Notes: a model not told the origin generated them from the letters alone. 61,482 nt of DNA from Methylovorus menthalis (GCF_020523625.1 NZ_JAJAQH010000004.1:1-61482); one strand, 5' to 3'. Positions 9,066 through 18,133 are shown, counted from the first letter of the stretch. Program-made: numbers and translations.

Positions 9066-10832
9066 TTACTTTTGCCAGGCGTCGCGCAATGTCACGGTTC
9101 GATTGAATACTGGCTTGCCTGCAACCGAGTCTTTTTTGTCAGCAACAAAATAACCGTGTCGTTCAAACTGGAAGGTGTCTTCCGGCTTGGCATCCTTCAG
9201 GGCGGGTTCGAGTTGCGCCGTGATTACGGTAAGCGAGTTTGCGTTGATGTCATCCAGATAGTTGCGGTCGCCGCTGCCGGGATGCGCGTCCTTGAACAGG
9301 CGATCATACAGGCGCACCTCAGCCGCATAGGCATGCGCAGCGGATACCCAGTGGATGTTGCCTTTGACCTTGATGCTATCAGCACCTGGCGTGCCAGATT
9401 TGGTGTCTGGCAGGTAATCGCAATGCACGACAGTCACATGGCCATCGGCGTTTTTTTCAAAGCCGGTACATTTGATCACATAGCCATAACGCAGGCGCAC
9501 GGTATTGTCCGGGAACAAGCGGAAATATCCCTTGCTGGGGACTTCCATGAAGTCTTCGCGCTCAATCCACAGTTCGCGCGACAGTGGTACCGTGCGCTTG
9601 CCGAGTTCTGGCTTTTGCGGATGGTTGGGCGCAAAGCAGTCTTCCGACTGACCTTCCGGGTAGTTGTCGATGACCAGCTTGATCGGGTCCAGCACGGCGA
9701 TACGGCGTTCGGCAGATTCATTCAGCGTCTCGCGCATGCAGTCTTCAAGGATGGTGTACTCAATCCACGAATCGGCTTTGGATACGCCGATGCGGTCGGC
9801 AAACAGGCGGAACCCTTCCGGGGTATAGCCGCGACGGCGTGCGCCCGCCAGGGTTGGTAGGCGAGGGTCATCCCAGCCACTCACATGGCCGCCCTCTACC
9901 AGTTCAATCAGCTTGCGCTTGGACAGCACCACATAGGTGAGATTGAGCCGTGAGAATTCGTATTGTTTGGGTAACGGGTGCGCCAGCAGGCCCCCCTCCG
10001 CCAGTTTTTCCAATACCCAGTCGTAAAACGGGCGCTGGTCTTCAAACTCCAGCGTGCAGATGGAGTGGGTAATGCCTTCCAAGGCATCTTCCAGCGGGTG
10101 GGCGTAGGTATACATCGGGTAGATGCACCAGGTGTCGCCTGTGTTGTGGTGGGTCGCACGTTTAATGCGGTAAATCGCCGGGTCTCGCAGATTGATATTG
10201 GGCGAGGCCATGTCGATCTTGGCGCGCAATACCATGCTGCCATCCGGATGTTTGCCATCGCGCATCTCGCGGAAAAGGGCGAGGTTTTCGTCTGCCGGGC
10301 GGTCACGCCAGGGCGAGTTTTTGCCCGCTTCGGTCAGTGTGCCGCGGTTGGTGCGCATTTCTTCGGCGGATTGCTGGTCCACATAGGCATTGCCTGAAGT
10401 GATCAGATATTCGGCCGCGCGGTACATAAAGTCGAAATAATTGCTGGCGTAATACAGATGGGAGTGGCCAAACGCCTCCCAGCCGAAGCCCAGCCAGTGC
10501 ACCGAATCCTTGATGGAGTCGACGTATTCCTGTTCTTCTTTTTCCGGGTTGGTGTCATCAAAACGCATGTGGCATACGCCCTGATAATCTCGCGCCAGGC
10601 CAAAGTTCAGGCAAATGCTTTTTGCATGGCCAATATGTAGGTAACCATTGGGCTCAGGTGGGAAGCGCGTGCGGATCTTGGCCGGATCGGGCTGGCCAGT
10701 GGCCTGCGTGCTTGCGTCGCCGGGCTCGCCGCACCATTGGCGGCTGGCATAGGTGCCTTGCTCGATGTCGCGTTCAACGATATGGCGAATGAAATTGGAG
10801 GCAGGTGCTACTGGGGTTTTATCGGCTGACAT
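9066..10832 (-). CDS. glnS: glutaminyl-tRNA synthetase
   Basis: Class I aminoacyl-tRNA synthetase that charges tRNA-Gln in the cytoplasm. The 588-residue product carries the ATP motif HIGH at residues 66-69 inside RFPPEPNGYLHIGHAKS, and the second ATP motif as VLSKRKL (KMSKS equivalent; E. coli has VMSKR). The segment MRFDDTNPEKE is typical of the GlnRS/GluRS branch. The C-terminal beta-barrel anticodon domain is present. The preceding N-terminal 50 residues are slightly longer than in E. coli. It reads divergently from birA. Confidence 0.96.
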   Translation of the reverse strand: MSADKTPVAPASNFIRHIVERDIEQGTYASRQWCGEPGDASTQATGQPDPAKIRTRFPPEPNGYLHIGHAKSICLNFGLARDYQGVCHMRFDDTNPEKEEQEYVDSIKDSVHWLGFGWEAFGHSHLYYASNYFDFMYRAAEYLITSGNAYVDQQSAEEMRTNRGTLTEAGKNSPWRDRPADENLALFREMRDGKHPDGSMVLRAKIDMASPNINLRDPAIYRIKRATHHNTGDTWCIYPMYTYAHPLEDALEGITHSICTLEFEDQRPFYDWVLEKLAEGGLLAHPLPKQYEFSRLNLTYVVLSKRKLIELVEGGHVSGWDDPRLPTLAGARRRGYTPEGFRLFADRIGVSKADSWIEYTILEDCMRETLNESAERRIAVLDPIKLVIDNYPEGQSEDCFAPNHPQKPELGKRTVPLSRELWIEREDFMEVPSKGYFRLFPDNTVRLRYGYVIKCTGFEKNADGHVTVVHCDYLPDTKSGTPGADSIKVKGNIHWVSAAHAYAAEVRLYDRLFKDAHPGSGDRNYLDDINANSLTVITAQLEPALKDAKPEDTFQFERHGYFVADKKDSVAGKPVFNRTVTLRDAWQK

Positions 10833-10919
10833 GGAATCTGACTAAAATAGGATTGCCGATATTTTACACCCAGCCGCCTGCTGAGTGGACACTCGTGCCT
10901 ATGCTAATATAGCCCTGAC

Positions 10920-11900
10920 ATGACAAACCCGCTTACATTCCCCATTCTGCACCGCCTGGCGGATGGGGGCTTCCATTCTGGCGAGGCACTGGCTGCCCAT
11001 TTCAAAGTAAGCCGATCCACCGTATGGAATGCCATCAAACATGCAGAAACCCTGGGCGTGGAAATTTTCTCGGTTCGTGGCAAAGGCTATCGTCTCTCTC
11101 AGCCACTCAATTTATTGCGGGCCGACAAGATTTCGGCCGCGCTGGGGCCTGCTTCTATTCCCGTGCAATTGTTTGTGCACGACCAACTTGATTCCACCAA
11201 TCGCTGGTTGATGCAGCAGGCAGCGAACGGCGCTGCCCACCTCAGCTGTGCAGTGACCAGTCACCAGACGCATGGACGTGGCCGACGTGGTCGAGTATGG
11301 CAATCCGCGCTGGGCAATAGCCTTACCTTTTCTTTGCTGTGGCGATTTGAATCAGGGGCTGCCGCATTATCCGGCCTGAGTCTGGCGGTTGGCCTGGCGC
11401 TTGGGCAGGCATTTGCCGAGATGGGCGTGCCCGTCGCGCTCAAGTGGCCGAATGATGTGCTGGTGGAGTACCGGAAACTTGCCGGTATTCTGATTGAGTT
11501 GCAAGGTGACATGGAAGGCCCGAGTGCTGCCGTGATTGGAGTCGGGATCAATTTGCGTTTGCCGCAGCGCATGCTGGCTCAGATTGACCAGGCAGCGATA
11601 GACCTGCAAAGCCTGAAAGCCGAACCGGTGGATGCCAACGTGGTGCTGGGGGTTGTGCTGAAACACATGCTGCAGGTGATTACCCGATTCGAACAAGAGG
11701 GGTTTGCCGCGCTGGTGGCAGATTGGCAAGCCATGCACGTTTACCATCAGCAGGCCGTTCGTTTGCTGATGCCCGACGCCACTGAACGCCATGGTGTAGT
11801 CGCTGGCGTCGCGGAGGATGGAAGTTTGCTGGTGACGACTGAGGCTGGCGAACAGCGTTTTACCTCCGGCGAAATCAGTTTGCGAAAGGCCATGGCATGA
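10920..11900 (+). CDS. birA: bifunctional biotin ligase / biotin operon repressor BirA
   Basis: Attaches biotin to the carboxyl carrier protein of acetyl-CoA carboxylase. The N-terminal winged helix (residues 1-65, with SGEALAAHFKVSRSTVWNAI as HTH) suggests it is also a DNA-binding repressor. The catalytic domain has the biotinyl-AMP loop GRGRRGR and the segment KWPNDVLVEYRKLAGILIE with the conserved lysine. 326 residues is the usual length for the regulatory class. Its stop overlaps the coaX start (ATGA), so the two are co-translated. This BirA-CoaX order is common in betaproteobacteria. Confidence 0.95.
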   Translation: MTNPLTFPILHRLADGGFHSGEALAAHFKVSRSTVWNAIKHAETLGVEIFSVRGKGYRLSQPLNLLRADKISAALGPASIPVQLFVHDQLDSTNRWLMQQAANGAAHLSCAVTSHQTHGRGRRGRVWQSALGNSLTFSLLWRFESGAAALSGLSLAVGLALGQAFAEMGVPVALKWPNDVLVEYRKLAGILIELQGDMEGPSAAVIGVGINLRLPQRMLAQIDQAAIDLQSLKAEPVDANVVLGVVLKHMLQVITRFEQEGFAALVADWQAMHVYHQQAVRLLMPDATERHGVVAGVAEDGSLLVTTEAGEQRFTSGEISLRKAMA

Positions 11901-12664
11901 TATTGGCGATTGATGCTGGCAATACCCGTTGCAAATGGGCCTTGTTTGATCCCAAGGCAAGCATGGTGGCAGACGGTAATTGGGTAAACGAAGAGTTGGC
12001 AGATCAGGCCTTGCCCACATGCTGGCATGAGGCAAAGCGCATCGTCGTCTCAAATGTGGCTGGTATGGCGGCAAGCCGACCCTTACTGGGCTTGTTTCAG
12101 CAGATGCAGGCGCCGGTGCACTGGGCCCATGCATCGCATGCGGCAGCCGGGGTGATTAATGGCTACCAGCCGCCAGAGGCATTGGGTAGCGATCGCTGGG
12201 CAGCATTGATTGCGGCCTGGCAACACTACCAGGCCTCCTGTCTGGTAGTGAGTGCAGGAACAGCCCTGACGGTGGATATGTTGAGTCGCAACCAGCAGCC
12301 AGCAGGCGAATTTGTGGGAGGGACCATCAGCCCTGGGTTTCGACTGATGCATCAAGCGCTTTTACAAAACACCGAAGGCATCCGTACGTTGCCGGGGATG
12401 AGAAGTTCGGCGCCGACGAATACGGGAGATGCCTTGTATACTGGTATATCGCATGCAATGGCAGGTAGCGTATTGTTGCAATGGCAGCAGATGAAGACGA
12501 TGCCGGGCAAGGGTGCCGACACAACTATTCCATGCGTGCTGACTGGCGGCGATGCGGAATTGTTGAGACAGGCCTTGCTGCATGCCCAGCCCGATTTGCC
12601 TGTAATAATAGATGCCTCGCTGGTATTGCGGGGCTTGTTCTATCTGGAAAGAGAATGTTTATGA
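11897..12664 (+). CDS. coaX: type III pantothenate kinase
   Basis: First step of coenzyme A synthesis: ATP-dependent phosphorylation of pantothenate. 255 residues of the ASKHA fold, with N-terminal phosphate-binding DAGNTRCKWALFD, the motif GSDRWAA (the usual G-x-DR-W signature) and SAGTALTVDML. Type III enzymes are not feedback-inhibited by CoA; that is family knowledge. It overlaps birA by 4 nt and the next gene by 4 nt (ATGA on both sides). Confidence 0.95.
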   Translation: MILAIDAGNTRCKWALFDPKASMVADGNWVNEELADQALPTCWHEAKRIVVSNVAGMAASRPLLGLFQQMQAPVHWAHASHAAAGVINGYQPPEALGSDRWAALIAAWQHYQASCLVVSAGTALTVDMLSRNQQPAGEFVGGTISPGFRLMHQALLQNTEGIRTLPGMRSSAPTNTGDALYTGISHAMAGSVLLQWQQMKTMPGKGADTTIPCVLTGGDAELLRQALLHAQPDLPVIIDASLVLRGLFYLERECL

Positions 12665-13311
12665 AGTGGCTGGTTTCTGCGCTGGTAGTCATCAATGTAT
12701 TGATATGGGCCTATTTTGCAACCCAATCTCCCTATGATGGATTGCCTGCAACTGCCGAACAGTCGATTTCTCCCGAGCGTATCAAGCTCTATACGGCAGA
12801 AGAAGCGGCCAAGTTGCCGAAAAAAGCGGCGGTGACGACGGATCCCGTTACTAACGCATGCTACGAATGGGGCGGATTTAATACTAATACGGTTGCAACT
12901 GCGCGTGCTGCATTGCTGAAGTTGTCGATATCTCCTCAGGAGCGTGAGGATGTGGTGAGCGATACTATCCGCTATTGGGTTTATATTCCCCCATTCAAAT
13001 CATTGCAGGCCGCCCAGACAAAAATCCAGGAGCTACAGGCGCTGGGTGTTGCCGAAAGTGCAGTAATGCAAGATCCATTGTGGAGAAACGCAATTTCACT
13101 AGGGGTGTTTACAGATGAACAGCTCGCCAATCGCCTGCTTACTGATTTGCGGAACCGCGGAGTGCGTTCTGCAATCAAGGGAATGAGGCATGCTGAAAAA
13201 GGGCTCACCACACTGTTGCTCGGGCCATTATCTCCCGAGGTCGTGACGGAAGTCGAAAAGCTCAAACCGGAGTTTGCCGGGTCTGAATTCAAGCAGGTTA
13301 ATTGCCAATAG
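12661..13311 (+). CDS. SPOR-domain-like membrane-anchored protein
   Basis: 216-residue protein with one N-terminal membrane anchor (KWLVSALVVINVLIWAYF) and a C-terminal SPOR-like region (about residues 100-185: RYWVYIPPFKSLQAAQTKI, then a second repeat ISLGVFTDEQLANRLLTDL). SPOR domains bind denuded peptidoglycan at the division septum. I chose the ATG at 12661 because it overlaps the coaX stop (ATGA); an ATG two codons upstream (12655) is the alternative. A role in envelope or division is an inference from the domain. Confidence 0.75.
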   Translation: MKWLVSALVVINVLIWAYFATQSPYDGLPATAEQSISPERIKLYTAEEAAKLPKKAAVTTDPVTNACYEWGGFNTNTVATARAALLKLSISPQEREDVVSDTIRYWVYIPPFKSLQAAQTKIQELQALGVAESAVMQDPLWRNAISLGVFTDEQLANRLLTDLRNRGVRSAIKGMRHAEKGLTTLLLGPLSPEVVTEVEKLKPEFAGSEFKQVNCQ

Positions 13312-13319
13312 GAGGTAGT

Positions 13320-13742
13320 ATGGGGTTATTCAACACAGTACTGAAGTCCATCGCGAAGAAAGCCGCGCTCGCTGCATTGGTCGTGGTGGGGAAGCAGGTT
13401 CTCACCAAGGCCATCGGGAGCGCTATTGATAAACGCAAAGCCGAAGATGCTGGCGTTAGTGAGGAAGTAAAAGCGCCCTCACAGACCACGCCTACAACAT
13501 CTGAATCGACGGTAAAAGCCAAACCAGTACGCAAATCACGCGCCAAAGCCAAGCCAGCTGCAACTGCTGATGACACGCCCGCCAAAAAACCAGCTGCCAG
13601 CCGCAGTAAGCCCAAGGATGCCAGCGCCGTGACGACAACGACTCGGAAACCACGGGCACCGAGAAAACCTAAGAGTGTGGAAAGCCAAGCGGTAGAGCCA
13701 AGCTCTGTGACTGTGCCAACAGAAGACACGTCCAGCCAGTAG
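13320..13742 (+). CDS. hypothetical Ala/Lys-rich basic protein
   Basis: 140 residues. A short amphipathic or weakly hydrophobic N-terminus (MGLFNTVLKSIAKKAALAAL) is followed by a low-complexity, positively charged tail rich in Ala, Lys, Pro, Thr and Ser (repeats such as KAKP, KKPA and SRSKPKD), reminiscent of histone H1-like tails. I cannot name a family. The start at 13320 is set by GGAGG at 13311-13315, four bases upstream; an upstream in-frame ATG (13302) would place this site inside the gene. It is the last gene of the birA-coaX-SPOR run. DNA or nucleoid binding is only a guess from charge. Confidence 0.65.
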   Translation: MGLFNTVLKSIAKKAALAALVVVGKQVLTKAIGSAIDKRKAEDAGVSEEVKAPSQTTPTTSESTVKAKPVRKSRAKAKPAATADDTPAKKPAASRSKPKDASAVTTTTRKPRAPRKPKSVESQAVEPSSVTVPTEDTSSQ

Positions 13743-13752
13743 GCAATGTTAA

Positions 13753-13775
13753 CCCTCGCCTAGGACAGGCGAGGG
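13753..13775. terminator. strong hairpin between convergent genes
   Basis: CCCTCGCCT (13753-13761) pairs perfectly with AGGCGAGGG (13767-13775) over a 5-nt loop. It lies between the stop of the basic protein gene (+) and the end of the lipoprotein gene (-). There is no long T-tract. Confidence 0.6.
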
Positions 13776-13788
13776 TATGACTTCTTTA

Positions 13789-14307
13789 TTACTTCACTTC
13801 TGCACTTGCTTGCGGGTTAGCAACGGCGACCTCGGTAGGCGCAGTGCCAGTGCTCTTGCCTGCCAGAGGTTGGTTTTCTACTTCATCCTTGCGGTCATAA
13901 ACCAGATGCTGGCCCATGACAACCCTGATCCATGCTGGATAGCTATAAGCCGTGCCTTTGTTATGGTCAATAATGGCACCAATGCCTCCGCCCAGGAGGA
14001 TATTGCCATACATCCCCCCGTTGGCGCGTGAGATCACCGTGCCATCACCCGTAGGCTTGTCTTCCAACTCGCAATGTACTTCCAGATTCTCTCCAGAGCG
14101 ATGCACGCTGACGCTACCCGGTGTGTAGGTGGTCCATGTACCCCTGTCATTTTTGGCCGAGCAACGTACCCCTTTCATGGGTTGATTGTCAGCAGTGAAT
14201 GTTTCAATCTGGACGTTCTGATTGGCGTCTTTGGTGATCGTTGCGCAACCGTTAAGTGCTGCTGAAAATGCTAACAAACCTGTGAGCAAAAACATGTTTT
14301 TTTTCAT
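13789..14307 (-). CDS. lipoprotein with glycine-rich segment, paralogue of 14425-14919
   Basis: 172-residue predicted outer-membrane or periplasmic lipoprotein: N-terminal KK, a hydrophobic stretch and the lipobox LNGC. Family unknown. The N-terminal half (NGCATITKDANQNVQIETF, then KNDRGTW, then VHRSGENLEVHCE) and the middle (GGGIGAIIDHNKGTAYSYP) match the neighbouring gene closely, so the two are tandem duplicates. The glycine-rich piece resembles a glycine zipper. ATG 14307 is chosen because it gives a proper signal peptide; an upstream in-frame ATG (14379) would read through the terminator of the neighbour. Confidence 0.8.
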   Translation of the reverse strand: MKKNMFLLTGLLAFSAALNGCATITKDANQNVQIETFTADNQPMKGVRCSAKNDRGTWTTYTPGSVSVHRSGENLEVHCELEDKPTGDGTVISRANGGMYGNILLGGGIGAIIDHNKGTAYSYPAWIRVVMGQHLVYDRKDEVENQPLAGKSTGTAPTEVAVANPQASAEVK

Positions 14308-14329
14308 TATTGTGATTATCCCTAAAAAT

Positions 14330-14356
14330 AGAAAAGCCGCGTTTTTGCGGCGCTCT
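14330..14356 (-). terminator. intrinsic terminator between the two lipoprotein genes
   Basis: GCCGC (14336-14340) pairs with GCGGC (14347-14351). Read on the minus strand the stem is followed by TTTTCTATTTTT. It ends the transcript of the 14425-14919 gene and separates it from its paralogue, so each copy likely has its own promoter. Confidence 0.7.
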
Positions 14357-14424
14357 ATTTTGCCATGACTCCTATTCAACAGAGCATGCAGCTATCACTG
14401 ACGAGAGTGTTTTTTTGGGGTTAT

Positions 14425-14919
14425 TTAGGGATGGAGGGGAGTGTTGCTTGCGGTGGTTAGAGGTATTGCATCCGAAGATTCATTGCCAAGAGTTTTTTTC
14501 GTCTCGTATAAGCGCGGCTGATCATCTCCCATGACAACGCGCATGGTAATCGGGTAGTTATAGCCATAGCCAGTGGCGTGATCGATAAGCGCCCCAATGG
14601 CGCCACCTGGCATGATCAAATTGCCTCGTGTTGCATCATTGGCATGTGAGGTTGAGGTGAAATGTCCGGCCTCATTGTCACCACGCTCCCGTTCACAAAG
14701 AATCTTTAGGTCGCCGCTGGAGCGATGTATCTGCAGACGTCCGGGGGCATAGCCAACCCAGGTTCCTACATCATTCTTGGCAACACAGCGTGCCTGTACT
14801 GGCTGGTTATCCTTGGTGTAGGCCTCCAGCATCACAGTCTGCATGCCATCCTGTGTTAGCGTGGCACAGCCATTGAGGCTGGACAGCAGGATAATGACCA
14901 AGCATGTTGCTGTGCGCAT
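14425..14919 (-). CDS. lipoprotein, paralogue of 13789-14307
   Basis: 164-residue lipoprotein with signal peptide and lipobox LNGC at about residues 15-18. It shares with its downstream paralogue NGCAT, DNQPV, AKNDVGTW, IHRSSGDLKILCE, a Gly-rich GGAIGALIDHATGYGYNYP and RVVMGD. The C-terminal 30 residues are Thr/Ser-rich and differ. Two cysteines besides the lipid-attached one are conserved in both copies and could form a disulfide. No named function. A start at 14919 directly gives MRTATCLVIILLSSLNGC, so it is well supported. Confidence 0.8.
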   Translation of the reverse strand: MRTATCLVIILLSSLNGCATLTQDGMQTVMLEAYTKDNQPVQARCVAKNDVGTWVGYAPGRLQIHRSSGDLKILCERERGDNEAGHFTSTSHANDATRGNLIMPGGAIGALIDHATGYGYNYPITMRVVMGDDQPRLYETKKTLGNESSDAIPLTTASNTPLHP

Positions 14920-14951
14920 AACGTATTCCTTGTGCCAGGATGGAAAAATCG

Positions 14952-14990
14952 GACAAAAAAATAGCTGAGGAAAGCCTCAGCTATTTTTAC
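14952..14990 (-). terminator. intrinsic terminator of the aceE-aceF-lpd operon
   Basis: ATAGCTGAGG (14961-14970) pairs with CCTCAGCTAT (14975-14984) over a 4-nt loop; on the minus strand it is followed by a T-run. It sits about 25 nt behind the stop of lpd. Confidence 0.88.
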
Positions 14991-15012
14991 GGCACAAATC
15001 GCAAAAACTTGA

Positions 15013-16779
15013 TTAGCGTTTTTTCGGCGGCAACATATCCGTGATCGTGCCTTCCTTCAGTTCCGCTGCAAAGCAGATGGTTTCGGACAGTGTAGGGTGG
15101 GCATGGATGGTGAGACCCAGATCATGCGCGTCGGCTCCCATCTCGATGGCGAGCACGGCTTCTGCCAGCAATTCACCGGCATTCACACCGACGATACCAG
15201 CACCAATGACGCGGTGGGTTTCCTTGTCGAAAATCAGCTTGGTCGTGCCTTCGGTGCGAGCAATAGACAATGCACGGCCGCTGGCGGCCCACGGGAAGGA
15301 GGCCTTTTCGATCTCAATGCCTTTGGCCTTGGCTTCGGTTTCGGTCATGCCTGCCCATGCGACCTCAGGGTCGGTGTAGGCAACGGATGGAATGACCAAT
15401 GCCTGGAACTCGACCTTGTGACCGGCAATGACTTCGGCGGCGACTTTGGCTTCGTGCGTGGCTTTGTGCGCCAGCATCGGTTGTCCCACGATATCGCCGA
15501 TGGCGAAGATGTGGGGCACATTGGTGCGCATCTGCTTGTCCACCGCGATAAAGCCACGATCATCCACCGCGACACCGGCATTCTCGGCGCCAATATTCTT
15601 GCCATTGGGACGGCGGCCAATCGAAACCAGTACGCGGTCATAGACCTGGGCTTCTTTCGGTGCATTTTCGCCTTCAAAGCTGACATGAATGCCGTCTTTT
15701 TTTGCATCAATCTTGGCAACCTTGGTTGACAGCATGATGCTTTCAAAGCGTTTTTCCATGCGCTTTTGCAATGGACGGACCAGGTCGCGGTCGCAACCGG
15801 TGATGAGGCCATCCATGAATTCGACCACGCTGACCTTGCTGCCCAATGCGTCGTATACGGTGCCCATTTCAAGGCCGATAATCCCGCCGCCAATGACCAG
15901 CAGACGCTTGGGGATATCCGCCAGCGCGAGAGCGCCAGTGGAGTCCATAATGCGTTCATCATCGGGGGCGCCGGGGAATTTGGTAGCTTGCGAACCAGCC
16001 GCGATAATCGCGTTCTGGAAGCCGACAGTCGTGACCTTGCCATCTGCCGCTGTGACAGCGATCTGATGTGAGCTGGTGAATTTGCCCACGCCTTGCACTA
16101 CCGTTACGCCACGTTGCTTGGCCATGGCGGCTAGGCCGCCAGTCAGCTTGCCGACAACATCGTTGGCTTTCCAGTTGCGCAACGTGTCGAGATCTACCTT
16201 GGGGGCACTGAAGCTCACGCCATGATGGCTGGTTTCTTCGGCTTCGGTAATGACTTTGGCGGTATGCAGCAAGGCCTTGGATGGGATGCAGCCCACATTC
16301 AGGCAAACACCACCCAGGGTAGAGTAGCGCTCGATCAGCACTACCTTCTTGCCCAGATCAGCGGCGCGGAAGGCAGCGGTATAGCCGCCAGGGCCAGAGC
16401 CCAGTACGACGACTTCCGTATCGATATCATTATTGCCACTGGGCTCAGCGGCCACAGGAGCGGGCGCTGGTGCAGGAGTAGCTGCCGGAGCCGTAACTGG
16501 TGCCGGGGCGCTGGCTGCAGCAGGTGCCGCCTCAGCAGCCGAGGCTTCCACCAGTAAAATCAGCGTGCCCTTGGCCACTTTGTCACCGACCTTGATTTTG
16601 ACCTCTTTGACGGTGCCAGCGTGGGAGGATGGAATGTCCATGGAGGCCTTGTCGGACTCCAGGGTTACCAGTGCATCTTCCTTGGCGATGACATCGCCAA
16701 CTTTTACCAATACTTCAATGACATCGACGCTATCGAAATTGCCGATGTCCGGGACGAAAACTTCTGTTAACTGACTCAT
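15013..16779 (-). CDS. lpdA: dihydrolipoamide dehydrogenase (E3) with N-terminal lipoyl domain
   Basis: E3 of pyruvate dehydrogenase: reoxidises dihydrolipoamide with FAD and NAD+. The 588-residue product has an extra N-terminal lipoyl domain (residues 1-80, lipoyl-lysine in ESDKASMD), an Ala/Pro-rich flexible linker (about 82-118) and a full class I disulfide reductase: FAD motif GSGPGGYTAAF, redox disulfide GGVCLNVGCIPSK, NAD motif GGGIIGLE and the C-terminal catalytic HAHPTLSE. Such lipoyl-E3 fusions are known in Neisseria and other betaproteobacteria. It is the third gene of the operon, 9 nt behind aceF. Confidence 0.95.
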   Translation of the reverse strand: MSQLTEVFVPDIGNFDSVDVIEVLVKVGDVIAKEDALVTLESDKASMDIPSSHAGTVKEVKIKVGDKVAKGTLILLVEASAAEAAPAAASAPAPVTAPAATPAPAPAPVAAEPSGNNDIDTEVVVLGSGPGGYTAAFRAADLGKKVVLIERYSTLGGVCLNVGCIPSKALLHTAKVITEAEETSHHGVSFSAPKVDLDTLRNWKANDVVGKLTGGLAAMAKQRGVTVVQGVGKFTSSHQIAVTAADGKVTTVGFQNAIIAAGSQATKFPGAPDDERIMDSTGALALADIPKRLLVIGGGIIGLEMGTVYDALGSKVSVVEFMDGLITGCDRDLVRPLQKRMEKRFESIMLSTKVAKIDAKKDGIHVSFEGENAPKEAQVYDRVLVSIGRRPNGKNIGAENAGVAVDDRGFIAVDKQMRTNVPHIFAIGDIVGQPMLAHKATHEAKVAAEVIAGHKVEFQALVIPSVAYTDPEVAWAGMTETEAKAKGIEIEKASFPWAASGRALSIARTEGTTKLIFDKETHRVIGAGIVGVNAGELLAEAVLAIEMGADAHDLGLTIHAHPTLSETICFAAELKEGTITDMLPPKKR

Positions 16780-16788
16780 GAAAACCCT

Positions 16789-18114
16789 TTACAGCAAGAG
16801 ACGGCGAACGTCGGACAGCATCATGCGCAGGTGGCTGGTAAAGCGCGCACCATCGGCGCCATCGATCACGCGGTGGTCGTAAGACAACGACAACGGCAGG
16901 ATCAGACGCGGCTCGAAGCCCTTGGTCTTGGGGTCATACACCGGCTGGAAGCTTGAACGTGACACACCCAGGATCGCCACTTCAGGGCAATTGATGATAG
17001 GCGTGAACGCCGTGCCACCGATGCCACCCAAGCTGGAAATCGTGAAGCAACCACCCTGCATTTCCTCGATCTTGAGTTTGCGTTCGCGCGCCTTGGCCGA
17101 CAGGTCGGCCAGATCACGGGCAATATCCAGCACATCTTTCTGGTTCACATCACGGATGACCGGCACGACCAGGCCATCTGGCGTGTCGCAAGCAAAACCG
17201 ATGTGGTAATACTGCTTGAGGATCAACTCGTCACCCGCGGGAGAGAGCGACGAGTTGAAATTGGGGTAAGTGCGCAGGGCGTTGACCACGGCTTTCATCA
17301 GGAAAGCCAGCATGGTCAGCTTGACGCCGCGCTTGGCAGCCTCATCCTGCATGGACTTGCGGAAGTCTTCCAGATCGGTGATGTCGGCTTCGTCGAATTG
17401 TGTGACGTGAGGCGCGGTCACCCAGTTGCGATGCAGGTTGGCACCTGACAGCTTCTTGATGCGGGACATCGGCTTTTGCTCGGTGTTGCCGAACTGGCTG
17501 AAATCAATCACAGGCGCCTGTGAAACGGCAATGCCACCGGCGGCACCACTGCTTTGCGGCTTGGCCAGCTGAGCTTTCACATAAGCTTGCACGTCGCTTT
17601 GCAAGATGCGGTTTTTCGGGCCGCTGCCGCTGACCAGCGAGAGGTTGACGCCGAGCTCGCGCGCAAACTTGCGGATGGATGGGCTGGCATGTGCCAGTTT
17701 GCCAGGCGCTGCCGCTGTGCTGGCGGCGACCGGATTTGGCGTGGCTTGCGGCTGGATCACCTTGGGTGGTTCAGCCACTGGACGGGTAGGTGCAGGCACG
17801 GCTTGCTCCTGTACCGAGGTTACTACGGGTGGTGCAGTGGGAGCTGGCGCAGGCTTGGCTGCAGTAGCCTGCTCTTCTGCGGCATCCAGCGTCAGGATCA
17901 ATGTGCCCTGGGCTGCCTTGTCACCTACCTTGATGCTGACTTCCTTGACTACCCCGCCAAATGGCGCGGGAATGTCCATGGATGCCTTGTCGGATTCCAG
18001 GGTCACCAGCGAGTCATCCTTGGCGACGGTGTCGCCAGCTTTGACCAGCACTTCGATGACATCTACGCTATCAAAATTGCCGATATCGGGGACGAGTACT
18101 TCCTTGATTGCCAT
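16789..18114 (-). CDS. aceF: pyruvate dehydrogenase E2, dihydrolipoamide acetyltransferase
   Basis: Transfers the acetyl group from lipoate to CoA and forms the core of the complex. 441 residues: one lipoyl domain (ESDKASMD lipoyl motif), an Ala/Pro/Gln linker, a peripheral-subunit-binding domain (ASPSIRKFARELGVNLSLV) and the catalytic domain with the active-site motif DHRVIDGADG. E. coli AceF has three lipoyl domains; here E2 has one and E3 has another, so swinging arms are split between subunits. It lies 19 nt behind aceE and 9 nt before lpd. Confidence 0.95.
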   Translation of the reverse strand: MAIKEVLVPDIGNFDSVDVIEVLVKAGDTVAKDDSLVTLESDKASMDIPAPFGGVVKEVSIKVGDKAAQGTLILTLDAAEEQATAAKPAPAPTAPPVVTSVQEQAVPAPTRPVAEPPKVIQPQATPNPVAASTAAAPGKLAHASPSIRKFARELGVNLSLVSGSGPKNRILQSDVQAYVKAQLAKPQSSGAAGGIAVSQAPVIDFSQFGNTEQKPMSRIKKLSGANLHRNWVTAPHVTQFDEADITDLEDFRKSMQDEAAKRGVKLTMLAFLMKAVVNALRTYPNFNSSLSPAGDELILKQYYHIGFACDTPDGLVVPVIRDVNQKDVLDIARDLADLSAKARERKLKIEEMQGGCFTISSLGGIGGTAFTPIINCPEVAILGVSRSSFQPVYDPKTKGFEPRLILPLSLSYDHRVIDGADGARFTSHLRMMLSDVRRLLL

Positions 18115-18133
18115 TTTCTAATCGTCTCCTGAA

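Noticed and set aside
8694-9860. 388-codon ORF on + over the flavin reductase and glnS genes
   Set aside because: Antisense to two well-recognised genes, with no domain of its own.
15097-15729. 210-codon ORF antisense to lpd
   Set aside because: It is a codon-bias shadow of a clearly identified gene. The same holds for the long antisense frames over nuoL, nuoM, nuoN, nuoG, glnS and the RND transporter.
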